NCBI RefSeq assembly: GCF_001730285.1
Contig: NZ_MIJZ01000001.1
Location: forward strand, 1,054,001-1,118,000
Direction of reading: 5' to 3'
Source: Enterococcus ureasiticus
GTDB taxonomy: Bacteria; Bacillota; Bacilli; Lactobacillales; Enterococcaceae
DNA length: 64,000 nucleotides
In this document: piece after piece, positions 37,964 to 46,827 of the stretch
Numbering within the stretch: the stretch's first letter is position 1
How the letters are laid out: each line of letters opens with the position of its first letter
The notes under the pieces: generated by a model
The model's database searches: none
What the model saw: the letters and a program-made list of their open reading frames with translations, nothing else
Told to the model about the DNA's origin: nothing
Made by a program: the position numbers and the translations under genes

Positions 37964-38509
37964 TTATTGAATTGAATCTACTTGTTCAAAGTCTAATTCT
38001 GTACTTGTTTCACGGCCAAACATGTCGATATTAACTTTTAATTTTTGACGTTCTTCATCGACTTCTGTCACTTCACCTTCAAGACCAGAGAATGCACCTT
38101 CGATAATACGAACTGTATCGCCGAGTGCAACATCTAAATCAGATTGACGTGTGCTCATACCAATTGAGCGTAAAATGTGATTGATTTCTTCTTGTAATAA
38201 TGGCGCTGGCTTGCTTCCGGCACCATGTGAACCGACAAATCCAGTAACACCCGGTGTATTACGTACTACATACCAAGAATCATCTGTCATCGTCATTTCT
38301 ACTAATACATAACCCGGGAAAGTTTTATGAACGATTTCTTTTGACTTACCGTTTTTTACTTCTGTCTCTGTTTCTTCTGGAACGACTACACGGAAAATGA
38401 AATCTCCCATGCCCATGCTTTGTGCACGTGATTCAATGTTTGCTTTTACTTTGTTTTCGTAACCTGAGTATGTATGCAATACATACCAATTTTTTTCAAA
38501 TGATTCCAT
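37964..38509 (-). CDS. nusG: Transcription termination/antitermination factor NusG
   Basis: 181 aa. Modulates RNA polymerase pausing. NGN domain: KNWYVLHTYSGYENKVKANIE, FPGYVLVEMTMTDDSWYVVRNTPGVTGFVG; C-terminal KOW domain: GDTVRIIEGAFSGLEGEVTEVD. Order rpmG-secE-nusG is conserved in Firmicutes. Normal length. Confidence 0.97.
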   Translation of the reverse strand: MESFEKNWYVLHTYSGYENKVKANIESRAQSMGMGDFIFRVVVPEETETEVKNGKSKEIVHKTFPGYVLVEMTMTDDSWYVVRNTPGVTGFVGSHGAGSKPAPLLQEEINHILRSIGMSTRQSDLDVALGDTVRIIEGAFSGLEGEVTEVDEERQKLKVNIDMFGRETSTELDFEQVDSIQ

Positions 38510-38682
38510 GTTTGATTGGCCCCTTTAGTTTATTAGTTGGTTAAAATAATACATCAAGAGTAGCAAGTAAATCCTTGATACTCATTTTCTTTTTTTCATG
38601 TGAAAATAAAAAAACCTCAGTTCCCCGAAGTTTTTCCTCGCTTGTTATTATAGCACTGTTTGCAATGAAATACTAGTTTGAA

Positions 38683-38853
38683 TTACTTAAGAATCCAACC
38701 AAAAACGGTTTGGATCGCTGTATCCATTACGAAGAATAATGCTGCAAAAATCATTGATGTTTCGATAACAACCAACGTATCTTTGCGTAATTGTTTTTTA
38801 GATGGCCAAGAAACTTGTTTCATCTCATCTTTAACACTACGTAAAAATTTCAT
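38683..38853 (-). CDS. secE: Preprotein translocase subunit SecE
   Basis: 56 aa: MKFLRSVKDEMKQVSWPSKK, then QLRKDTLVVIETSMIFAALF and a single membrane helix ending FGWILK. The VSWPSKKQL signature is diagnostic. SecE stabilises SecY in the translocon. AGGAGG stands about 7 nt before the ATG. It lies between rpmG and nusG in the standard order. Too short for many automatic gene finders but clearly real. Confidence 0.95.
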   Translation of the reverse strand: MKFLRSVKDEMKQVSWPSKKQLRKDTLVVIETSMIFAALFFVMDTAIQTVFGWILK

Positions 38854-38870
38854 TTGAACTCCTCCTAAAT

Positions 38871-39023
38871 CTATTTCGTCTCTTTATGTAACGTGTATTT
38901 TTGACAGTATTTACAGAATTTTTTGATTTCTAACCGTTCTCCACGTTTTCCTTCACTGACGGCTTTAGAATAGTTTCTGGAGCCACAATCTGAACAAGCA
39001 AGTGCTGATTTTTTTGTTGCCAT
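38871..39023 (-). CDS. rpmG: 50S ribosomal protein L33
   Basis: 50 aa: [20 protein letters not shown] and then [17 protein letters not shown]. The two CxxC pairs mark the zinc-binding (C+) form of L33. GAGGAGGTTG before the ATG. It is the first gene of rpmG-secE-nusG, 17 nt before secE. Enterococci usually have further L33 copies elsewhere. Confidence 0.95.
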   Translation of the reverse strand: MATKKSALACSDCGSRNYSKAVSEGKRGERLEIKKFCKYCQKYTLHKETK

Positions 39024-39171
39024 TGTTCAACCTCCTCTATTCACAAATTTACTCAATAACATTATCATTCTTTTAGCAAAATGTCAATGGATACTCAATA
39101 AACTATGGTTTTCTTTCAAATTATGTTATCATTAGCTTGTTAGACGAATTTAACCTACGGGGGGTCAAGAT

Positions 39172-39816
39172 ATGTTATTAAAATCCGTTGTTATCAAAAA
39201 GAAAAATCTTACAACAGTCAATGAATCTTGCACTTTGGAAGAGGCTTTGAAAATCCTTGAAGATTCAGGGTATCGTTGTGTACCGATCTTAGATGAATCG
39301 GAAAAGATTTTTAGAGGAAATATCTATAAAATGCACATCTACCGCCATAAAGCAAACGGTGGAGACATGAGTTTACCAGTGACTTATTTATTAAAAAATG
39401 CGACAAAATTTATTTTTGTGAACACATCATTCTTTAAAGTTTTCTTTACGATCAAAGAATTACCTTACATTGCTGTATTGGATGAGAATAACCATTTCTA
39501 TGGAATTTTAACGCATAGTACGTTATTGAATATCCTTGCTCAATCTTGGAATATTCAACGAGGTAGTTATGTTTTAACAATTGCGACGACAGGGAAACAA
39601 GGGGATCTGGCCGCTATGACGAAAATCATTGCGAAACATAGCAGCATCGCCAGCTGTATTACACTGGATATCGGTGAGGATGAATTTATCCGCCGTACCT
39701 TGATCACTTTACCTGCAGAAACAACTGAAGAAACCTGTGCAGTGATTGTTGAGAATTTAGAGCGTAAGAATCTTAAAGTCGTTGAGATCGAAGATTTACA
39801 AGCGAATGCTGAATAA
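39172..39816 (+). CDS. CBS-ACT domain protein (cyclic-di-AMP binding CbpA-like)
   Basis: 214 aa. Paired CBS domains (residues 1-140: TTVNESCTLEEALKILEDSGYRCVPI and FFKVFFTIKELPYIAVLDENN) followed by an ACT domain (YVLTIATTGKQGDLAAMTKIIAKHSS). This layout matches the CbpA group that binds cyclic-di-AMP in Listeria and lactobacilli; binding is not shown here. GGGGGTC about 8 nt before the ATG is the RBS. Cytoplasmic sensor, single gene, divergent from rpmG. Confidence 0.8.
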   Translation: MLLKSVVIKKKNLTTVNESCTLEEALKILEDSGYRCVPILDESEKIFRGNIYKMHIYRHKANGGDMSLPVTYLLKNATKFIFVNTSFFKVFFTIKELPYIAVLDENNHFYGILTHSTLLNILAQSWNIQRGSYVLTIATTGKQGDLAAMTKIIAKHSSIASCITLDIGEDEFIRRTLITLPAETTEETCAVIVENLERKNLKVVEIEDLQANAE

Positions 39817-39825
39817 AATAATAAT

Positions 39826-39861
39826 AAAAAAGAAGCCTCAAATTAAAAGGCTTCTTTTTTT
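39826..39861. terminator. Bidirectional terminator, CBS-ACT gene / murB
   Basis: AAAAAAGAAGCCT/AGGCTTCTTTTTT stem (39826-39838, 39848-39860) with T-tracts on both strands; the murB stop lies at its edge. Confidence 0.9.
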
Positions 39862-40762
39862 AACGCTCTTCACCAATAATCCGGACTTCTGTCTCCAATA
39901 CAACATCAAATTTTTCTTTGATCACTTGTTGGATATGTGCAATCAATTCGACATAGTCTGTCGCTGTCGCCTGATCGATATTTACGATAAAACCAGCGTG
40001 TTTTTCTGAAATTTGAGCGCCGCCCCATTTCAGACCTTGCAATCCAGCATCTTGGATCAGCTTACCTGTAAAATGCCCTTCTGGACGCTTAAAGACGCTA
40101 CCGCAAGATGGATATTCTAATGGTTGTTTGGATTCTCTAAGTTCAGTCAATTCTGCCATTTGACTCTTGATTATGCTATTTTCTCCTTCTTCTAAAGAAA
40201 AAGTCGCTTCTAACACAATACAGTGCATATCTTGAATCGCACTGTGACGATAAGAAAAATCCATTTCTTCATTTGTAAAAGTTTGAATCGTTCCGTCTTC
40301 CAACAGCACATCAACACTGGTGAAAACATCTTTGATTTCTCCGCCGTAAGCCCCAGCATTCATATAAACAGCTCCGCCGATACTCCCTGGAATCCCACAA
40401 GCAAATTCAAAACCAGTCAAATCATGATCTAACGCAACATATGTCGTATCAATCAATTTTGCACCAGCTTCAACAATGATTTGTTTTTTAGAAACAGAAA
40501 TTTGCTTCATATTTTCCAACATGATCACCATTCCGCGAATACCGCCATCTCGCACAATTAAATTACTGGCATTGCCTAAAACAAGCCAAGGGATTTCATG
40601 ATTTTTGCAATATTCGACCAGAGTAGCCACTTCAACTTTTGATTTTGGAAAAGCTAAAACGTCTACAGGTCCACCCGTTTTTGTAAAGGTAAAGTTCATC
40701 AAAGGTTCATCAAATAGTAACGTTATATCCGTTAATTCATTCATCATTTCAATTTTATTCAT
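39860..40762 (-). CDS. murB: UDP-N-acetylenolpyruvoylglucosamine reductase MurB
   Basis: 300 aa from the ATG at 40762; AAGGAA 10 nt upstream. The ATG nine codons earlier would have no RBS. It reduces UDP-GlcNAc-enolpyruvate to UDP-MurNAc in peptidoglycan synthesis. FAD-binding [20 protein letters not shown] and [22 protein letters not shown] are intact, and the catalytic Ser is in [11 protein letters not shown]. This is the type II, Gram-positive form. Single gene. Confidence 0.96.
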   Translation of the reverse strand: MNKIEMMNELTDITLLFDEPLMNFTFTKTGGPVDVLAFPKSKVEVATLVEYCKNHEIPWLVLGNASNLIVRDGGIRGMVIMLENMKQISVSKKQIIVEAGAKLIDTTYVALDHDLTGFEFACGIPGSIGGAVYMNAGAYGGEIKDVFTSVDVLLEDGTIQTFTNEEMDFSYRHSAIQDMHCIVLEATFSLEEGENSIIKSQMAELTELRESKQPLEYPSCGSVFKRPEGHFTGKLIQDAGLQGLKWGGAQISEKHAGFIVNIDQATATDYVELIAHIQQVIKEKFDVVLETEVRIIGEER

Positions 40763-40833
40763 CGAAAGTCGTTCCTTTCTTTCAAACATCCTATTTATTC
40801 TAGCATGCCAAAGAGAAACTTTCTAGTCTGAGT

Positions 40834-41748
40834 CTATAAAATATGTTCTTGGTGCTTCTGTAACATTTGGGCACATAGCTCATGACTCGTGAAAACTTTT
40901 TCTTGTTTTAACCGCGTTCCGTCATTTGTTTGAACTGCTTTGATGAATTCCTCTACCATTTGCTGGAATCCGCGTTTTTCTAGCGTTGTTGACCAATCGC
41001 CAAAGTTTTTTTGTTGCGTTCCTAGCTGGTTTTTGATGGTTAAGTCTGTTAGATTTTCTAATACTAATGTTCCTTCTGGACTTGTCAGCTGATAGGTTTC
41101 TGTATTTGCCCCAGAATAGAGATTCATTGAGGCAATTGCTGTTGTGGTTTCTGTTTCTACATGGAGCAGCGCTCTTTTTAATTGATTATTTTCCTCGATG
41201 ATTTTGGTTTGGACATGTCCAATTTCGTCATCAAGTAGATAAACAAGCGTGTCAGCTACATGTAAAAACAAATCGTAGATCACAAAATTAGCCGTGGATT
41301 CGGATGCTATACGATTTTTTTGAATCAGCAACATATTTTTATTTTCAACTGCTTTTAATTCTTCAACAAATGGCGCAAAACGGCGATTAAAGCCCACCAT
41401 TAAAAGAAGATTTTTTTCTGCAGCTAAGGTTTGGATTTCTTTGACTTCTGCTAAGTTTTCGCTTAATGGTTTGTCGACGAAAACATGGATGCCAGCTTCT
41501 AATAATTGTTTTACAAGTTGACCATGAACTTTAGTTGCCGCGTGGACAAAACAAGCCGATATTCCAGCTTCAATCAATTCTTCTGTAGAAGCAACCATTT
41601 CCTTGAAGCCATATTTTTCACTGATTTCTTTTCGAGTTTGTTCATTTCTGGTAGCTAAAATAAACGTTGCTTGATCTCTTAATTGAGAGTATACAGGTAA
41701 ATACGCTTTTTGCGCGATATTTCCTAAGCCGATGATTCCAATTTTCAT
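40834..41748 (-). CDS. Gfo/Idh/MocA family NAD(P)-dependent oxidoreductase
   Basis: 304 aa. N-terminal Rossmann motif IGIIGLGNIAQKAYLPVY, then HVFVDKPLSENLAEVKEIQ with the conserved Lys-Pro of the family. The C-terminal alpha/beta domain is present. Substrates of the family are sugars, inositol or bilins; no neighbour indicates which one applies here. Single gene; AAGGAGG before the ATG. Confidence 0.9.
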   Translation of the reverse strand: MKIGIIGLGNIAQKAYLPVYSQLRDQATFILATRNEQTRKEISEKYGFKEMVASTEELIEAGISACFVHAATKVHGQLVKQLLEAGIHVFVDKPLSENLAEVKEIQTLAAEKNLLLMVGFNRRFAPFVEELKAVENKNMLLIQKNRIASESTANFVIYDLFLHVADTLVYLLDDEIGHVQTKIIEENNQLKRALLHVETETTTAIASMNLYSGANTETYQLTSPEGTLVLENLTDLTIKNQLGTQQKNFGDWSTTLEKRGFQQMVEEFIKAVQTNDGTRLKQEKVFTSHELCAQMLQKHQEHIL

Positions 41749-41921
41749 GAAAGTCCTCCTTGATTTTAAAAGCTGAACAAGCTAGTTAATACACTTATTT
41801 CTTTAAGTTTAGCATATCAGGAATTGATTTAGATGTAAAAAAATAGAATTATTTATACGGTATAGTCTTTCATAGTTGAAATCACTGACTTTCTTGTTAC
41901 AATGGTAATGAGGTGAATAAA

Positions 41922-42680
41922 ATGAAATGTATATCATGGAATGTCAACGGCATACGTGCTGTTGTTAAAAAGAACTTTATGGAAGTGTTTAACGAATTAG
42001 ATGCAGACTTTTTCTGTTTACAAGAAACAAAATTACAAGAAGGTCAAATTGATTTGGAGTTGCCTGGCTATCATCAATACTGGAATTATGCTGAGAAAAA
42101 AGGTTACTCTGGCACTGCTATTTTTGCTAAAGAAGAAGCTTTAAGCGTTCGTTATGGTATGGATATTGAAGAACATGATCAAGAAGGACGTCTGATCACA
42201 TTGGAATATCCTAACTACTTTATGATCACTTGTTATACACCAAATTCACAAAATGAATTGAAACGTTTAGATTACCGTATGACGTGGGAAGATGCGTTTC
42301 GTGCGTATTTAAACGAATTGAGTAAAGAAAAACCAGTAATTCTTTGTGGCGATTTAAATGTTGCCCATCAAAATATCGATTTGAAAAACTGGAAAACCAA
42401 TCAGAAAAATGCTGGGTTCACACCTGAAGAACGCGAAAAGTTCACAGAGTTATTAGATAGTGGTTTTATTGATACTTACCGTTATTTCTATCCTGATCAA
42501 GAAGGCGTTTATTCTTGGTGGAGCTATCGTTTTAATGCTCGGAAAAATAATGCTGGGTGGAGAATCGATTATTTTGTCGTTTCTGATGGGTTGAAAGAAG
42601 CTTTAACTAGTGCGAAGATTCATACTGACATTACTGGAAGTGACCACTGTCCAGTTGAGGTTGACTTGACTATTGCTTAA
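41922..42680 (+). CDS. exoA: Exodeoxyribonuclease III
   Basis: 252 aa from the ATG at 41922 (GAGGTG 7 nt upstream); an in-frame GTG at 41913 lies in the RBS. AP endonuclease and 3'-exonuclease of base-excision repair. Motifs: SWNVNGIRA, FFCLQETKLQ, CGDLNVAH, and the C-terminal GSDHCPVEVDL with the catalytic His. Standard length, single gene. Confidence 0.96.
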   Translation: MKCISWNVNGIRAVVKKNFMEVFNELDADFFCLQETKLQEGQIDLELPGYHQYWNYAEKKGYSGTAIFAKEEALSVRYGMDIEEHDQEGRLITLEYPNYFMITCYTPNSQNELKRLDYRMTWEDAFRAYLNELSKEKPVILCGDLNVAHQNIDLKNWKTNQKNAGFTPEEREKFTELLDSGFIDTYRYFYPDQEGVYSWWSYRFNARKNNAGWRIDYFVVSDGLKEALTSAKIHTDITGSDHCPVEVDLTIA

Positions 42681-42706
42681 CGAGAGGCTCCTTCTCTCGT
42701 TTTTTA
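42679..42706 (+). terminator. exoA terminator
   Basis: AACGAGAG/CTCTCGTT stem with a 7-nt loop and TTTTTT, immediately at the stop codon. Confidence 0.85.
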
Positions 42707-42806
42707 TTTAGTTTCTGTTAATATTTTTAAATTAGGGTTACTATACGTCACTCATTTTGTTATACTACATGTATGAATTAATTTTGAACTGAAAGGGATA
42801 ATGAAC

Positions 42807-43340
42807 ATGAATTTTTATTCCATAGACTTTGAAACAGCTAGTTACGCTAAACATAGCGCTTGTTCTGTCGCGCTAGTAAAAGTAGAAAATAATAAAATCG
42901 TTGATGAGTACTATTCCTTAATTAAACCGGAAACGGATTTTTTCTGGAAAAACATCCAAATCCACGGAATCAAACCAGAGGATGTAGCCGATGCACCTAA
43001 ATTTCCTGATGTTTGGAAACAAATACAAACGTGTTTTAAACCAAATAGTTTAGTGGTTGCTCATAATGCCCCTTTTGATTGTGGTGTTTTAGCTGGATGC
43101 TTGGATTATTATGGTATTAATCAACCGAATTATCTTTCATTATGTACGGTGAAAACTAGTCGTAAGCTATTCCCAGAACTACCGAATCACAAGTTGAACA
43201 CGATTTGTGATAATTTAAATATCCAGTTAAACAATCACCATGATGCTCTAGAAGATAGTCGCGCTTGTGCTGAAATTCTTTTGTACCAAGAGAAACATTT
43301 TGGTGTTGAACCGCTGAAAAAACTAGTTACGATAAAATAA
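42807..43340 (+). CDS. DEDDh 3'-5' exonuclease (DnaQ-like)
   Basis: 177 aa. Exo I motif FYSIDFETAS, Exo II VVAHNAPFDCGVL, Exo III HHDALEDSRACAEIL, giving the DEDDh set. Similar stand-alone exonucleases act in DNA repair or RNA trimming; no polymerase domain is attached. Two ATGs (42801, 42807) are possible; the second is 9 nt from AAAGGG and preferred. Single gene. Confidence 0.9.
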   Translation: MNFYSIDFETASYAKHSACSVALVKVENNKIVDEYYSLIKPETDFFWKNIQIHGIKPEDVADAPKFPDVWKQIQTCFKPNSLVVAHNAPFDCGVLAGCLDYYGINQPNYLSLCTVKTSRKLFPELPNHKLNTICDNLNIQLNNHHDALEDSRACAEILLYQEKHFGVEPLKKLVTIK

Positions 43341-43387
43341 AAAAAGCCGAATCACGAACAAAATGTTCAGTGGATTCGGCTTTTTTT
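43339..43387. terminator. Bidirectional terminator, exonuclease / ahpF-like gene
   Basis: AAAAAGCCGAATC/GATTCGGCTTTTT stem (43341-43353, 43373-43385) with an inner GAACA/TGTTC hairpin; T-tracts on both strands. Confidence 0.9.
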
Positions 43388-45074
43388 ATTTCTCTAAAAT
43401 CTCAACGATCTCATCCATATTTTTAGAACCAAAAACAATAGCCTTATCATCAATGATCATCGCTGGGACGCTCATGATTTTCTTTTCTGTTTTCAATTCT
43501 GGGAAAACACCGATATCGATCATTTCAGCTTCAACATTATGATTGATCGACGCAATTCGCTGACACGCTGCTACAACATCTGGGCAGTAATGACAAGTCA
43601 ATGAAACGAAAATCTGTACTTTTTTCTTCGGTAATTCTTTGATTTTATTAACGACTGGCTCTTCTATTGGCTGTCCAGCGCTACCTACATTATAAACAGC
43701 TAACACGATCGAGTTGACTTCATGTCCGCTTGGAATACCGCTAAATTTAATTCCTGTGTATTCACCTTGGTCATTTAAGACAACAACACTTGGTAATTTA
43801 TCAATGCCATATTTCGCTTCTACATCAGAATCAGCACCTTTTTGAACGGTTTCCAACAGGATTTTATCACTTAATGATGCAAACTCTGTTAAGAAAGAAT
43901 TTAATTCGAGTGATTTCTCTTCGCTACTATCCATAACTTGTAATAAGGTTACATTCTTCGTTAATTTACCGAAAATACCACCTAGCTGCTCTCTCATTGC
44001 ATCAGGGAACCATGTGTTATTACCACTTGTTGCTTTAACAGGTTTCTTTTCTACTTTTGGTTGTACTTCTTTATTTTCAGCATGCTGTTTCGCTAAACGT
44101 TTTTCCATACGTTCATTGACGATTGGCAAGCCAGCTTTTGTTTTTTCTTCTGTGATGTACTTTTGTGCATTGGTTGCAGCGATTGCGCCATCTGCAACAG
44201 CGGTAACGATTTGACGTAATTCTTTGATCCGCAAATCTCCGGCTGCATAGACACCAGGAACATTGGTTTCCATATTTTCATTTGTCGGTACGTAGCCACG
44301 ATCTAATTCGACTTTACCTTCAAAAATCTCAGTACTTGGTTTATTTCCTGCAAAAACAAACATCCCAAAAGTACTATCAGTTGGTGCTTCATACGTCGTC
44401 TCTTCGCCTGTTTCATTATTAACAAAAACAGCTTTACGAACAAAGTCATCGCCAGTGATTTCTTTGACTTCGGTATTGTAGACGATCTTGATATCAGGAT
44501 GTTGTTTGGCTGCTTCTGCTGTTAATTTCGCACAAGTAAAATCAGGTTCACGAATGATCATTGTCACTGATTTACCATAACGAGTTAAATAAACCGCTTC
44601 TTCGGCTGCCGCATATCCGCCACCCAATACGAAAATATCTAATCCTTGGAAGAATTCACCATCACAGGTTGAACAATAAGCAATCCCACGTCCTGTAAAT
44701 TCAACTTCACCTGGGAAACCGATTTTACGTGCTGACGCGCCCGTTGCAATGATCACAGCATAGGCTTGATAGGTTTTTGTAGCAGATTTGACGGTTTTGA
44801 CGGTTTGGCTTAAATCAACATCAATAATTTCATCCGTTGTAAATTCAACCCCGAAATCCAGCGCTTGTAAACGCATATCTTCCATCAATTCAGGACCAGT
44901 TGTTGCACGGATTGCTGGATAGTTCACGATTTCAGATGTTGTTGTTACTTGTCCGCCAATCTTGTCTTTTTCGATGATCAATGTATCTAACATCGCACGA
45001 CCTGCATATATCCCTGCTGACAAAGCAGCTGATCCGCCGCCGATTACGATCAAATCATAAATTTCTTGACTCAT
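43386..45074 (-). CDS. ahpF: AhpF-type flavoprotein with C-terminal (domain-swapped) thioredoxin-fold part
   Basis: 562 aa. It should reduce AhpC with NAD(P)H. Residues 1-310 are a thioredoxin-reductase module: IGGGSAALSAGIYAG (FAD), the redox pair in AYCSTCDGEFF, and GVYAAGDLRIKELRQIVTA. A linker (about 310-350, rich in K, E, V) leads to a tandem thioredoxin-fold domain like the AhpF NTD, with the redox pair SLTCHYCPDVVAACQRIA. In E. coli AhpF this part is N-terminal; here it is C-terminal. Found after ahpC, as in E. faecalis. The order is the main oddity. Confidence 0.9.
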   Translation of the reverse strand: MSQEIYDLIVIGGGSAALSAGIYAGRAMLDTLIIEKDKIGGQVTTTSEIVNYPAIRATTGPELMEDMRLQALDFGVEFTTDEIIDVDLSQTVKTVKSATKTYQAYAVIIATGASARKIGFPGEVEFTGRGIAYCSTCDGEFFQGLDIFVLGGGYAAAEEAVYLTRYGKSVTMIIREPDFTCAKLTAEAAKQHPDIKIVYNTEVKEITGDDFVRKAVFVNNETGEETTYEAPTDSTFGMFVFAGNKPSTEIFEGKVELDRGYVPTNENMETNVPGVYAAGDLRIKELRQIVTAVADGAIAATNAQKYITEEKTKAGLPIVNERMEKRLAKQHAENKEVQPKVEKKPVKATSGNNTWFPDAMREQLGGIFGKLTKNVTLLQVMDSSEEKSLELNSFLTEFASLSDKILLETVQKGADSDVEAKYGIDKLPSVVVLNDQGEYTGIKFSGIPSGHEVNSIVLAVYNVGSAGQPIEEPVVNKIKELPKKKVQIFVSLTCHYCPDVVAACQRIASINHNVEAEMIDIGVFPELKTEKKIMSVPAMIIDDKAIVFGSKNMDEIVEILEK

Positions 45075-45124
45075 GTATGTTCTCCTTTTGTACGTCTCAT
45101 TATTTTGATCTATAAATTTTAAGA

Positions 45125-45150
45125 AAGACTCCCCTAAAAAAGGAAGTCTT
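45125..45150 (-). terminator. Hairpin between ahpC and ahpF-like gene
   Basis: AAGACTCCCC/GGAAGTCTT stem with a TAAAAAA loop, followed by TTTCTT on the minus strand. Probably a partial terminator that lowers expression of the flavoprotein relative to AhpC. Confidence 0.55.
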
Positions 45151-45170
45151 ACAGTTATCTATTTAATGGT

Positions 45171-45734
45171 TTAGATTTTACCAACTAAGTCTAAACTTGG
45201 TGCAATTGTTTCTTCGCCTGGTTTCCAGTTTGCTGGACAAACTTTATCGCCATGTTCTGCTACAAATTGAGACGCTTCTAATTTACGAACTAACTCATCA
45301 GCATTACGGCCAATACCCATATCATTGATTTCGTATGATTTGATTTCGCCTTCTGGGCTAACGATAAATGTTCCACGGTATGCTTGACCTAAATCTTCAT
45401 TTAAAACACCAAAGAAACGAGCAATTTTACCATTTGGATCAGCTAACATTGGGTATTTGATTTTACCGATCGTATCTGTCGCGTCCGCCCATGCTTTATG
45501 CACAAAGTGGCTATCTTCAGATACAGAGTAAACTTCACAATTCAACTCTTTTAAATGATCATAGTGATCTTGCATGTCGCCAAGTTCTGTTGGACAAACA
45601 AATGAAAAGTCAGCTGGATAGAAGAAGAAAATACTCCATTTACCTAATACGTCAGCAGTTGAAACTTTGATAAAATCTCCATCTTGATAGGCGTCACATT
45701 CAAAGTCTAATAGTTTTGTGTTGATTAAATTCAT
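45171..45734 (-). CDS. ahpC: Alkyl hydroperoxide reductase subunit C (peroxiredoxin)
   Basis: 187 aa from the ATG at 45734, 9 nt after AGGAGG; an ATG two codons earlier is possible. Typical 2-Cys peroxiredoxin: peroxidatic Cys47 in FSFVCPTELGD and resolving Cys166 in KVCPANWKPGE. Reduces hydrogen and organic peroxides, regenerated by the AhpF-type protein downstream. Promoter with a PerR-like box lies upstream. Confidence 0.97.
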   Translation of the reverse strand: MNLINTKLLDFECDAYQDGDFIKVSTADVLGKWSIFFFYPADFSFVCPTELGDMQDHYDHLKELNCEVYSVSEDSHFVHKAWADATDTIGKIKYPMLADPNGKIARFFGVLNEDLGQAYRGTFIVSPEGEIKSYEINDMGIGRNADELVRKLEASQFVAEHGDKVCPANWKPGEETIAPSLDLVGKI

Positions 45735-45796
45735 ATACATATTCCTCCTAAAATTTAAAAGTTAGCCGCAAAGCTACTCCATTTTTCTACCCTCTT

Positions 45797-45825
45797 AGCG
45801 TATCAATTTAAAATTATTATGTCAA
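45797..45825 (-). promoter_or_regulatory. ahpC promoter
   Basis: Minus strand: TTGACA (45820-45825), 17-bp spacer, TACGCT (45797-45802), about 60 nt before the ATG. Confidence 0.6.
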
Positions 45826-45839
45826 TAGAATTATTATAG
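45825..45839 (-). promoter_or_regulatory. PerR-like box
   Basis: Minus strand CTATAATAATTCTAT, compared with the PerR consensus TTATAATNATTATAA: 11 of 14 defined positions match. It abuts the -35 element of ahpC. Peroxide control of ahpC by PerR is known in Firmicutes; here it is inferred. Confidence 0.6.
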
Positions 45840-46033
45840 TTTAGTTATTTTATTTTTGCCATTTTCGTCTTTTCTTTGAGAAAATAGCTCTTCCATTCTC
45901 AATAACAGTAAATATTTTCAATTAAAGATCCTTTAACTAAAATTACACTGTGTAATAAATATAATGAGAAATAAGCAAGTTCTCTTTTTATTTGATATAC
46001 TTAATAAAAATTATTGAGGGAGGTAAAATCAAA

Positions 46034-46726
46034 GTGAAAACCATCGGATTATTAGGCGGAATGAGTTGGGAAAGTTCCGCTGATTACTACAGATTGATCA
46101 ATGAAACTATCAAAGCTGAATTAGGTGGATTGCATTCTGCAAAATGTATTTTATTTAGCGTTGATTTTCAAGAAATCGAAAGGTATCAATTTTCAAATCA
46201 ATGGGATAAAAGTGCTGAACTTTTAGCAGAAGCTTGTCTTTCTTTAGAAAAAGTAGGTGCAGATTATATCGTTATTTGCACAAATACCATGCACAAAGTT
46301 GCAGAAGTCATTCAACAAAAAATCAGCATTCCAATTCTCCATATTGCCAAAGTGACTGCCACAGAACTAAAACATCATAAAATAAAAAAGGTCGGTTTAC
46401 TAGGAACAAAATTTACAATGGAGGAACACTTTTACAAGCAAGTCATTGAAGACAATGAAATTGATGTCATCATTCCAGAACAATCAGATCGTGAACGAAT
46501 CAGCAAAATCATCTACGAAGAGTTATGTTTGGGAAAAACAACTGATATCTCCAAACAATTTTATTTAGAGGTGATCAATCAACTAAGTCAACGAGGAGCC
46601 GAAGGTGTTATTTTAGGTTGTACGGAGATTGGTATGCTAATCGCTCAAAGCGATACTACTGTTCCACTTTTTGATACCACTAAAATCCATGCTGTTCAAG
46701 CAGCACTGACTTCTTTGGAAAAATAA
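46034..46726 (+). CDS. Aspartate racemase family protein
   Basis: 230 aa from the GTG at 46034, 10 nt after GGGAGGT; the open frame extends 14 codons further upstream without an RBS. N-terminus KTIGLLGGMSWESSADYYRLIN is characteristic of aspartate/glutamate racemases; catalytic Cys are in VICTNTMHK and LGCTEIGML, both intact. It would supply D-aspartate, used in the enterococcal peptidoglycan cross-bridge of some species. Single gene. Confidence 0.9.
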   Translation: MKTIGLLGGMSWESSADYYRLINETIKAELGGLHSAKCILFSVDFQEIERYQFSNQWDKSAELLAEACLSLEKVGADYIVICTNTMHKVAEVIQQKISIPILHIAKVTATELKHHKIKKVGLLGTKFTMEEHFYKQVIEDNEIDVIIPEQSDRERISKIIYEELCLGKTTDISKQFYLEVINQLSQRGAEGVILGCTEIGMLIAQSDTTVPLFDTTKIHAVQAALTSLEK

Positions 46727-46728
46727 GT

Positions 46729-46823
46729 AAACAGAGCCCGAAACTAAACATCAGTTTTGTTTCGGGCTCTAAATTCGAATAGACGGTGGGAGCAGAAGCA
46801 ACTTCTTTGTCCAGGCTCTGTTT
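46729..46823. repeat. Dispersed hairpin-plus-tail repeat, copy 2, with competing outer stem
   Basis: An inner hairpin 46733-46770 (AGAGCCCGAAACTAAAC with GTTTTGTTTCGGGCTCT) lies between convergent genes. AAACAGAGCC (46729-46738) can instead pair with GGCTCTGTTT (46814-46823), so two folds share AGAGCC. The tail AGCAGAAGCAACTTCTT resembles the copy at 12571-12748. Probably the transcription end of the racemase and the DUF915 gene. Confidence 0.6.
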
Positions 46824-46827
46824 AATT

